Positions 11,201 to 21,000 of a DNA stretch of 64,000 bases are shown piece after piece; position 1 is the first letter of the stretch, and every line of letters begins with the position of its first letter. Position numbers and translations under genes: made by a program. The notes under the pieces are model-generated. The model was not told the DNA's origin. It saw only the letters and a list, made by a program, of their open reading frames with translations, and did not search any database. The DNA lies in contig BDSL01000012.1 in NCBI GenBank assembly GCA_003116995.1, positions 1,539,001 to 1,603,000 of the forward strand. The letters are read 5' to 3'. The stretch is from Yamagishiella unicocca (Eukaryota; Chlorophyta; Chlorophyceae; Chlamydomonadales; Volvocaceae).

Positions 11201-13341
11201 AGGGGGCGGGGGGAGGAGGGTGGCAGGAGGGGCATGAGGGCCCAAAGCGGCCGGTTGAGGGAGGGCGAGCCACCGGAGGAGGGAAAAAAGGGGTTTGGTG
11301 GAGTTACATTGGTGGGTTGAAGGCTGCTCGGGGCGCCGTGATTTGCGATGGATCGAGCCCCGGGGCGGGGCGTCCGTCAGCGCATGAACGGGACCGTCCC
11401 TTGGGTCGAGACCAACTGGGGGAGGGGAGGGGGGACCCGGTGCGCGAGTGCGGGGTGCACCTCCGGGCAGTAGGTCAGATTAAATCGTCGCACAGCGGCC
11501 GTACCCTGATGTAATCCTCCGCCATGGCTGCCACGGCCATCTCCGGAGGATTCAGCGCTGCGAAGGGAAGGGATGGGAGGTAAGGGGAGGTAAGGAAAGG
11601 CGGGGGGGGGGGGCAACAAGACCCGGTCAAACTCCCCGGGGGCAGGGAGACATACGATCAGTGAGCCGAAGCACGCAAAAAATTACGCGGGAAGAGTTCA
11701 CTACGGTAGCTGAAGAAACGTTACAAACACGCGGTTGTGACTGCAAGCTCGGAGACCACGATGGGCGGGCAGGTCGGGGGGAACATGGCCGCCGCGGAGG
11801 GAGGGAGGGAGGGACAGGCAAGCCACTGAACCAGGAAACTCCACCGAATCCAGTCGGATCCAAAGCTCAAGCCGTACCCGCCGCGACAGCCACCACCTGC
11901 CCGACTAGTCCCCCGCACCTGCCACTATGTTGCCGGCGTTGAAGAAGGCCGCCAGCGCCATCATGCCACCGCAGCCCAAGGCCACCCACAGGCTCTGAGA
12001 GGTCACTCGGGAGACCTGGTTCAGGCGGTTCGGGTCATGGTGGGGTGCGGTGGGATAGGGTACGGTGGAGTACGGTCGGATACGGTGGAGTACGGTGGGG
12101 TACGGTGGTGTACGGGAGCGGCGCACGCTGTTGTCTTGTCTGACTGCACGGATGTGGTCTGAAATTACTGCCAGGTAGGCCACGGCTCAGCCTTGTTGCT
12201 TACGTCCCTGTGTATTGCCCACACGCACGTGGCAAGTGGCGAGGGGGCACGCAGGCAGCTGGCGTCCCCGCTCCTGCGAGCCAGCACATCAGCCAGTCCG
12301 CGGCACAGGGCTGTCCCAGCTGCTAGCAGCAACCAGACCCCACCCCGCCCCGCGCCGCCCCTCGTCCTCCTCCCCGCGCCACCTCTCGTCCTCCTCCCCG
12401 CACCGCCCCTCGTCCTCCTCCCCCTGGCGCACCTCATCCGGGTCCTTCTTGACCACCGCCGCCGCTATCTCCGGCACCGTGAGGAAGAGCAGGAAGGAGA
12501 AGAGGAAGGTGCAGGAGTTGAGCGCAGCGGTCCCGAGAGACACGGCGCTCAGCTGCTGGGTGCCCAGGTGCCCCACCAGGCCTGGGAAGGGGGAGGGAAA
12601 TGGGGGCGGTAAGGGGGGGAACGGGGGGAAGAGAGGGATACGAGAGGATAAGAGAGATAAGGGGGGAAACCCATGAACAGCGGATGGGGTTTCGGAGAGA
12701 CGGAAAGCCCCCTCCTCGCCCTCCAAGCTACTTCATCACGGTCTTTCACCCAACCACGTTCGCGAGGACGTAGCAGTGCCACGTCACGGAGCCGGGACGA
12801 GCATCGCACCACAACGCGAGCCAACGCTGCCATGGCAGGCAGTCCAGGCCATGAAGGGTTCCTTCGTTGGTTCCTTGACCATTCACGTAAGCTGCTGTCG
12901 TATGTCATGTCCCCGGGGAGGTGCCGGCACCAGAAGCGCGAGAGCCCCAGTGCCAACCCGTACGCTGCCATCAGCTGCTGTCAGGCCCTTACCCGCGTTG
13001 AATGCATTCACCAACGGCTCCATCGCCAGGCCGACAAATGCTGGAAGAGCAATCGCCGCAATCTCCTTGTCGTGTGGGGAGGTTAGGGCCTGCTGTACTT
13101 GCCGCAATCGATGCCTTATCGATTCGCCGACCGACGGCTCCTCCCTGAACGCGCCCGCGGCCGCCAGAGCCGCTCGAGGAGCAAGTGTACATGCCCGATG
13201 TTGTTGAAGGGTGCGTTGACTGCATCGGAGCGCTAGGTGCCCGGCCGATAGGCTCACGACGCACGAGGGCTGCACGCCGCACGACTGCCGACTGACATAA
13301 GCGTGCCGAGACGCTCCATGACATGACATAATACTCGTCAT
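8282..13341 (-). CDS. MATE-family efflux transporter, copy 1 (plastid-type)
   Basis: Nine exons: 13341-12993, 12581-12433, 12015-11919, 11557-11505, 10944-10800, 10515-10160, 9778-9638, 9120-8917, 8743-8282 (stop TAA 8284-8282). The lengths sum to 1956 nt, giving 651 aa with every phase consistent. MATE proteins are 12-helix H+ or Na+ antiporters exporting organic acids, phenolics or xenobiotics. Supporting segments: SPHDKEIAAIALPAFVGLAMEP, GHLGTQQLSAVSLG, FFNAG…ALNPPEMAVAAMAEDYIR, GIPAVLLGFVSTAVFRGFKDTRTPLLG, and SIMDGSLMAAKQSNFMSAVQ. The first 80 or so residues are Arg/Ser/Ala-rich, like a chloroplast transit peptide, as in the plant plastid DTX/EDS5-type branch. The C-terminal tail is long, first Ala-rich and then Gln/His-rich, and is not part of the MATE fold. 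A second in-frame ATG follows four codons after the first. Substrate cannot be inferred. Paralogue at 30208-37119. Confidence 0.95.
8783..8814 (+). repeat. Interstitial telomere-like TTTAGGG motifs
   Basis: The last intron of MATE copy 1 contains three or four degenerate TTAGGG/TTTAGGG units (…GGTTTAGGGCTTTAGGG…). Similar CCCTAAA units stand at 17825-17848. TTTAGGG is the plant-type telomere unit. Confidence 0.6.
10540..11040 (+). repeat. Dispersed element B copies in MATE copy 1 introns
   Basis: A partial copy at 10540-10563 (GAGGAAGACCCGTGGATGCG) lies 25-30 nt from the acceptor of the 10515 exon. A full copy at about 10950-11036 lies within 12 nt of the acceptor of the 10944 exon; it contains GAGGGAAACCCGTGGATG, ACGTTTAAAACAGAAGTTTT and GATGCATGCTGGAGAACTGG. 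Related copies: 36065-36148, 15382-15448 (inverted), 46360-46450, and shorter ones at 47513-47540 and 1299-1352. Confidence 0.7.
12041..12116. repeat. 10-bp tandem repeat (TACGGTGGRG) in MATE copy 1 intron
   Basis: About seven units of TACGGTGGAG and variants lie in the intron between the second and third exons, 25-30 nt from the third-exon acceptor. MATE copy 2 carries a much larger 10-bp array of a different unit in the homologous intron. Confidence 0.7.
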
Positions 13342-13356
13342 TTTATGACGAGTATT
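13330..13356. promoter_or_regulatory. Perfect inverted repeat around MATE copy 1 start codon
   Basis: Arms 13330-13341 and 13345-13356 are perfect 12-bp reverse complements around a 3-nt loop. The ATG (13341-13339) begins the downstream arm in the mRNA sense, so the transcript could fold a hairpin occluding the first AUG. A second in-frame AUG four codons on (13329-13327) would stay outside the stem. Confidence 0.7.
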
Positions 13357-15004
13357 ACCTTGCCCTGGTGAGAGATGTGGGTACTCGGTGACTCAGCGCG
13401 TCGGAGGTCCCCGACAGCGGCGTAACTCTTAAGCAACTATGTTCCTTAAATGGTGGTGGGTTGAGTTATTAACATGAGCCAATATCGGTTAGCTCAAAAT
13501 TCAGCGTAAATGTTGGTCGCATTTACGGCGCTGCTCCGGAGGGCCAGCGGAAATCCTGAAAAGCAAGTGTAAGCTGAGGTAACGGACGTTACCAGTACGA
13601 ATTTTGTAAGAAATAGGCACAAATGCAGGGTGCCCACCGCCCAGTCAACCAGGGTTGCCACCTTGCCGTACATGGCGTGACACCTGAGGCGGTCATTAAG
13701 CCGGAGCTGGCCGACCGCACCAGAGGTTAGCGCTTCACCCATATAATCCACAATGTCATATTTTTATTTGCGTCCATCCCTATTCGATTTTAGAACAGGA
13801 ACACGGGAGATGTGTACGCCGTCATACGCCAGTGAACCATGGGTCTACTTGCACCTATCGCCGTTTCTATACCTCACTATACAGGCATAGTGTGCAATCA
13901 TATTACTCGACCCATACAGGATAGCCTGCAGTCAGGAGCTGAAAATGCGAAGGCCTGCGACGAAGTCTATCCTCTGAGGCCAGCGTCAGGCAGCTGCGAG
14001 CTTTTCTTTCTAACATAATGTTGATATACAATGAGAAGTAATACGGTGTATGCTTTATGCCGTGTTTGTGCGAATTTAAAGGCGTTAAAGGCTCTCTCTC
14101 CAGCATCTTCCATGCTGGAGTGACCTTGCGCAGTCGCGCGTGAGGTCGACCTTGATCCTAGGCCGAGGAGCTTACAAAAGAGCGGGTAACTTGGAATCTG
14201 CAGCGCGTATGAGAAGTAAACGACAGCTGGTCAAGGATGCGGGCAGGCCCGGCATCGAGCTGGCGGCCGTACGACCGGTTCTGCCCGTCGAATTGCAGCC
14301 GAGAAGACGCACCAGGATGGGCCCTCGGCCCTGCCGCGTTGCTGGTTTTGCTTTTTAGCTGGGGGAAACTCGCGCGGCAGCGACAGCGAGTTTCCCCCGT
14401 CGCTGCCGCGCGAGAGGTGGCGTTGTGCCACAAGATGAGCCCGACAGGCCTTGCAAGCTGGCTCGATGAGACGCGGGCAGAAAGGGCACCAAACTTGAAA
14501 CGGTGGATTACAAGACATGCGCTGGGTATGGAACTCGTACAACCCCCTCTGTTCGGTCGTACCTACGAGCCTTCCGCTGAACAACCAAAACCACACGTTC
14601 CCACCCTGCCTGCGCTCCCACCTTGCCTGCACACCAGGCCTCTCAGCGCCTAGCTGCAACCCCCTGCCCCGGTCTCCTCCTTTGTTGGGCCACACGGGTT
14701 TCGTCGCTACTCTCCTCCTCCTGCTCCTCCTCCTCAATCCCGTAACGCGCGCTCCGTACCTCCCACCTTAACCGCGCCTCCGCCTTTCCCTCCCCCGAAA
14801 AGCGCACCCGCAGCTGCCCCCGCGCCCTGTCATCTAAAAGCGCTCCGAAACCCGCGTCGCCCGAAAACCCCTCCTCCCCCACGCGTGCGCCGCCCGCCCC
14901 GGCCCCCTCCCCCTCCTCTTCCTTCCTCTTCTCCCTCCCGCTCCTCCTCCACATCACCACCAGCGCCGTCATCGTCACCGCCGTGCGCTTCCCCGCTGGT
15001 CCAG
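13357..15004. other. Intergenic: MATE copy 1 promoter and aminopeptidase 3' flank
   Basis: The part nearest MATE copy 1 (13.4-14.1 kb) is AT-richer than the genes and should hold its promoter. The distal part is the aminopeptidase 3' UTR/flank. Minus-sense TGTAA poly(A)-type signals occur at 14512-14508 and 14176-14172, giving 3' UTRs of about 0.5 or 0.8 kb, normal for volvocine genes. Interlocked palindromes lie at 14361-14414. No gene was supported. Confidence 0.55.
14361..14414. repeat. Two interlocked perfect inverted repeats
   Basis: Palindrome a: 14361-14373 pairs with 14386-14398 (13 bp, GGGGGAAACTCGC). Palindrome b: 14369-14384 pairs with 14399-14414 (16 bp, CTCGCGCGGCAGCGAC). Both are perfect, and the order is a-b-a'-b', so the two hairpins compete or can form a pseudoknot-like fold. 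It lies about 600 bp 3' of the aminopeptidase stop codon, possibly inside its 3' UTR. Confidence 0.85.
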
Positions 15005-18000
15005 CTACTTGAGCGACTTTGACGCGATCTCGAACACGTTCTCGCTGAGCCCCGGGTGCGCCACGATGCGCTCCAGCTGCGCCTTCATCATGGCCTGGCG
15101 CTCGGTGTCGTACTGGCGCCACGTGCTGAAGGCCGACACGATGCGGGCAGCCACCTGGGTGTGGGGGGAAGAGCAGGGTGAGGCGGGGTGAGGCGGGGTG
15201 AGGTGGGGTGAGGTGGGGTGAGGTGGGGTGAGGTGGGGTGAGGCGGGATGAGGAGGGGTGAGGAGGGGTGAGGAGGGGTGAGGAGGGGTGAGGCGGGGCA
15301 TGATTTGTCGTGGGAATTGGGAGGTTGGAGGGCGAGAGCCACAGGCCCGGTCAACATACCACCTCCGACGTTAGCCTCCCCAGCATGCACCTCGAAACGT
15401 CTGTTCACAACGGTGGTCCCTTCATACACGGGTTTTCCTTGCAACCCCCTGTACCCCCCGGGTCAGACCTGGTGGTTGAGGGCGTCCACCTTGAGCACCG
15501 AATCGCCCATGAAGCCGTAGCCTGAGCCGTCGGCGGCGTGGAAGTTGACCGGGGAGCGGCCGAAACCCAGGAACAGCGAGTAGCAGTTGTTGGGGTTGTT
15601 GATGTTGAACGCGGGGTGGTCCACCAGGGACTTGACCAGAGCCACGTTGCCCGGGGCGTTGCTGGTGGCCTGGCGGGGAGTAAAAATGGGGGTTAAGTTG
15701 TTGGAGAAAAGGTGGGGCCCGAGGTTCTTCGGGAGGGCGCGTTCTGGCAGTTGGGTAAGGGGGCTTACTTGGGCCGGCAGAGGGCGTGGTAGTTTTCTTT
15801 GGAAACCGTTTCGTGTCGTACGCAGGAACCGAAACCCAGACCGGTGGTGTTTTGGGGCCCCACCTAGAAGCTCTGGACCTGCCAACCCCGCCTCCTTCAA
15901 CCACCTGCCACCCGCCCATTTCCCCTAACCACCTGCAGCGCCAGCCACTTGAGCAGCACTAGCGGCTCGTCCTTGAACTTGTCGTAGAAGGTCGTCAGCG
16001 CCGCGTCCCGCTCCGGACCTGCCAGCTCCACGAGGCAACCCAGGGCCGCAATCTCGTCGGTCATGTTGGTGGCCGACCTGGACGACGGGGAAGGGGGCGA
16101 GGGTCGGGTTCGAGTTCCAGTCCGTCAGGATTTGGACTTGGGAGGCTCAGCAAAGACGCAGCAGCAAGCATTCAGCAGCACGCATGCAGCAGCAAGCATT
16201 CAGCAGCAAGCTATTAGTGCATTCGCCTGGTGGGACCACCATCAGCAGCAAGCTATTAGCCCATAAGCTTGGAGGAACCAAACTGCAACCCGCGCCGTCC
16301 CCGCATCGCCCCTGCCCTTCCCCCATCGCTCTGAATGCCCCTGCCCCTGCCTCCTCCCCTCCCTGGACTCTGGCCTCCGGGCCTCCCGGCCTCACTTGAA
16401 GCGGTGCAGCAGCATGGCGGTGATCTCGGGCTCCTCCAGGGAGGACAGCATCGCCAGGCAGCGGTTCTTGACGGCGCGGCGGGCGCAGGCGGCGGCCGAG
16501 TAGCTGCGGCGGCAGGGCGGGGCGGGGCACCGAGGGCAGGGCACCGAGGGCGGGGCACCGAGGGGGGGGAGACAGGGCGTCAGTGCGACCGCCAGTGCTG
16601 AGGCCGAGAAGTTGCGGCAAGGGGCGTGTGGCATAAAAACCGTTTTCCCGAGAGGGACAGGATAATTGGCGCATGGTCGGTGCGGCAAAAGGGGGGGTGG
16701 GGTCACAGCTGGCAGTGCGGCGGCACCGGAACACCCGGTGCGCAAGAGTTCAGCCCAGAAGACAGCGCATGAATCAGGGTGTAGGTAAGGAGGGCAGCTC
16801 CGTCCGTACCCTCCGTCCCAGCAGCGCTGCGGCTCCCGCCCTCCACCCTACCCCACCCCACGCCCCGAAACCCAAAAACCCAACTGGTACGGCGTCCCCG
16901 GCGCGTCGTCGTTAGCCTTCACCAGAGCCTCCAGCTCCGGCCGCATCTGCGCCGCCAGCTGTCGTACGACGTACATGCGCACGTGGTACAGCAGCGGCGG
17001 GTCGCCGCCCTGGATGGTGTCCAGGAGCTCGTTGCCTGTTTAGGAGAGAGGGCGAGGGACCGAGGGTGACGGTTGGAGCCCGAGGGTGACGGTTGGAGCG
17101 CAACGGGACATGGGACAGCCTGAACCCCAGGATACCGGGAGTAAGAGCCGCGGCCGCAGCCGTGCCGTACACACACGCATACACACAACCCACACATCCC
17201 TCCCCCATCGCCCGATGACCCACCTGTGGGCAGCGCAGTCGCCATCGACTTGAAGCTGCCGTCCAGGGACTGTTGGGCGGAAGGTTGGGAGAGCGGACGG
17301 CGTGCCTAGTTAGGAGTGGAGACGAGCCATCACCCCACTCCACCCCTGGACCGTTCCTTCAGCAGGCAGGCATACTTCCACAGTCATGCCGCCCAAGCCT
17401 CACTCTCTCTGAAGTTCGTACTAGTCCGAGCAGAACCCCCCGCCCCTCCAACCAGGGCAGCCCCCGCCACCCGCCCCTCAGAAACACCCGCAACTGCCCA
17501 ACCACCAACCGCCCTACCTCGTCCGTCAGCACGGCTCGGAAGGCGCCCACCATGGCTTCCGGCACTCCGCCCGCTGCCGTACAGCGCTCCGCCACCGCCT
17601 GAGGGAGAGGAGTGCGGCGGGGGTTAAGAAGAAACCCGACAGAGCGGGGGGAAGCCGGAACAGTGGGGGGGGGGGCAGGGTGGAGAGGGACGGTTGCCGA
17701 TACGGTTGTCGACACGAGGCCAAGCAATGAATGTACTGAAGCACTGGTACGTTGTAGGTGGGGTGCCTAATGCCGTACGGCGCATCATGCCGCTGCCACC
17801 TCCGACTGGGCTCCCCAGCTGAACCCCTAAACCCCAAACCCTAAACCCCGCCCCGGTCCCGACCCGAGCCACGTACCGCTGCGTTGTGCGCGCCGCCTCC
17901 AGCCGCCGCCGCCGCGTACAGCTTGAGCAGCAGCTTCCGGGACAGGCGCTGGCCCGCCTCCCACCTGAGGACGTGGGAGGGTGGTAAGCGGTGGCAGGAG

Positions 18001-21000
18001 ACCCGGTTGCACGACAAAGGAGACGGAGGAAGACGGAGGCGGAGACGGAGGGTGTGGGTGCGGGGGGCCAAAGAGGTAGGGAGGCCGCCGGAATGCGCGC
18101 CTCCGCGCGGCGGCGAACAAATAAACGCAGAGGAACGCTTTCTTCCGAGCCAGTGTCTGGCTGGCTCCCGGCTCCCTCTACACAAAAAACACAAAAAACA
18201 CAACGCGACACACAATGTAACAAAACCCAACACGCGCGGCCTCCTGCTCCCCCTCCCCCTCGACCCCAGCCCGGTCTCTCGCCCGCACCGCTTCCCGTGT
18301 CCCCGCCCCCCTCTCCCCACACCTCCCCCTCCCCCTCCCCCTCCCCCTCCCCCTCCCCCTCCCCTCCCCCTCCCCCTCCCCCTCCCCTCCCCCTCCCCCT
18401 CCCCCTCCCCCTCCCCCTCCCCTCCCCCTCCCCTCCCCCTCCCCTCCCCCTCCCCTCCCCCTCCCCCTCCCCCTCCCCCTCCCCCTCCCCTCCCCCTCCC
18501 CCTCCCCCTCCCCCTCCACACACGCACCTGTTGAACGGGTCGCTGTCGTGCTTGAGCAGGAACAGCAGGTGCTCGTCGGTCTGTCCCTCCACCTCCATCT
18601 TGACGGGGGCGGAGAAGCCGCGCAGCAGCGAGGGCACCGGGTCCACCTCCACGCCCTCGAACACGAAGCTGGTCTCAGCCTCCTCGAACCGGAGAACACC
18701 TGGAGCAGGAGGGGATTGGAGAGAAGACCGGGTTACACGACATAGGAGGCGGAGGAGGAGGAGGGGATGGCGAGAAGACCCGGCTACACGGCGACATAGG
18801 AGACGGAGGAGGAGGGGGGGAGAGCCAGCTCTCTGCCTATCATCCAACCCACTTCCCCTCAGGAATTTCCCCCTCGACCCCCGGTCCGTCTCCTCCCCCA
18901 AACCGCCACATGGCCCCTCCCATTTTAAACTAACAGGATATTTTTTCTCAATATAAGGCTAATCTTAGCATCCAAGCTTCATCAAACCACCCACCCGTTG
19001 TTCCCAGGTCGGTGACGGCACCGTCGGCGCCACGGAGCCGCAGCGGCAGGTCAGTGCCTGGTGTACGGCAGGACGAGGAGGAGGAGGAGGAGGAGGAGGC
19101 GGCAAACCAGGGAGGGGATATGGGGGAAGCGTCAGGAGGAGTAGCGGATTGACACGCTGGGATTGGCGCGCCGAGGACGCAGCCGATGCAATGAGGGGTA
19201 ATCCACGGAGGCCGGGTAGGCGGCTTCCACCTTCACGTCACCCCCTCGCCCGGTTTTCACGCCCCCCCCCCCTCGCCCGGCCCGGCCCGCGCCCACCATC
19301 CGGCCCCAGCAGCCCCAGCTTGATGGGTATGAGCACCGGCAGCTTGGTGTCCTGGCCCGGGGTGGGAGGGGTGTTTTGCTTGCAAGTCAAGGTGTACGAC
19401 TTGGTTGCGGCGTCGTACGACGTAGACACGTGCAGGTTGGGGGTGCCGGCCTGGCTGTACCACCTGTGAGGCAGGGGGCGGAGTTCCGCGTGCGGGGGGG
19501 AGGGGTATGAGAGGAGACCCGTGGGTCGGCACTGGAAGGCAAAGCGGATTTGGAAACGTTTGGAACGGGGGGCAGCGGGCGAGGTGGTGTCCTTGGGTTT
19601 TGTTCGCGGCGTATTGGGCAACATGATCGGGTTTTGCGCGATGACTGGTAGCAGCACAGGGGGACAGCGGTGTTTTGAACGCAAACATTCCACGTCCGAT
19701 TAGCACCGGCCCGCATTAGGCCCGCATTGAATGGCACGAGTTGCTCAGTTGAGCTGCGCGGCAAAGATTGCTTCAGCCAATCAATGCTGCGCGCCAAAAT
19801 ACACGCCTGAAGCTTCCTCGGCTCTGACCCCACTTCCCCCCCACCTCCCCAGTGTCGGCTCATGGGCTTCCAGTACGCCCCCTCCCTCCCTCCCAGCCGC
19901 CGCCCCACCTCCCCAGCGTCTCCAGGTTGACGTTGTTGGCATCTGCCATGGCCGCCAGGAAGTCATCGCACGTGACAGCACTGCCGTCATGACGCTTGAA
20001 GTACAGGTCCATACCTGGGTGGGTTGCGTATGGTCGGGATGGGGGGTCGTTGGAAATAATAGTTGGGCGTTAGTCAAGGTTTCGGACGCTCCACAGACAG
20101 GGGAGACAAGGCGTACACATACAGTGTGGTTAGTGCAGCACGGTCTGGGCAAGCACAGCACGGTCTTTAGGGCACAGCACGGTCTGGTGAGCGCAGCACG
20201 GTCTGCTGAGCACAGCACGGTCTTTAAAGCGCAGCACGGTCTTTAGAGTACAGCACGGTCTTTAGAGTACAGCACGGTCTGGTGAGCGCAACACGGCCTG
20301 GCGAGCACAGCACGGTCTGGCGAGCACAGCACGGTCTGGCGAGCACAGCACGGTCTGGCGAGCACAGCACGGTCTGGCGAGCACAGCACGGTCTGGCGAG
20401 CACAGCACAGTCTGGCGAGCACAGCACGGTCTGGCGAGCACAGCACGGCCTGGCGAGCCACGGCCTGGCGAGCACAGCACGGCCTGGCGAGCACAGCACG
20501 GCCTGGCGAGCATAGCACGGTCTGGTGAGCACAGCACGGCCTGTTGAGCGTACCATGATATGGCGAGCACAGCACGGTCTTTAGGGCACAGCACAGTCTG
20601 GTGAGCGCAGCACGGTCTGCTGAGCACAGCACGGTCTTTAAAGCACAGCACGGTCTTTAGAGTACAGCACGGTCTGGTGAGCGCAACACGGCCTGGCGAG
20701 CACAGCATGGTCTGGCGAGCACAGCACGGTCTGGCGAGCACAGCACGGCCTGGCGAGCACAGCACGGCCTGGCGAGCACAGCACGGTCTGGTGAGCGCAG
20801 CACGGTCTGCTGAGCACAGCACGGTCTTTTAAGCGCAGCATGGTCTCTAGAGAACAGCACAGTCTGGTGAGCGTGGCATGGTCTGGCGAGTGCAGCACGG
20901 TCTGGTTTGTGCAGCATGGTCTGGCAAGCACAGCACGGTCTGGTGAGCGCAGCACGGTCTTTAAAGCGCAGCACAGCACGGCCTGGCAAGCGCAGCACAG

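Noticed and set aside
17624..18901. Minus-strand 425-codon frame with Gly/Arg/Glu runs
   Set aside because: It runs through the CCCCT microsatellite and joins parts of two aminopeptidase exons out of context; splice sites explain the exons.
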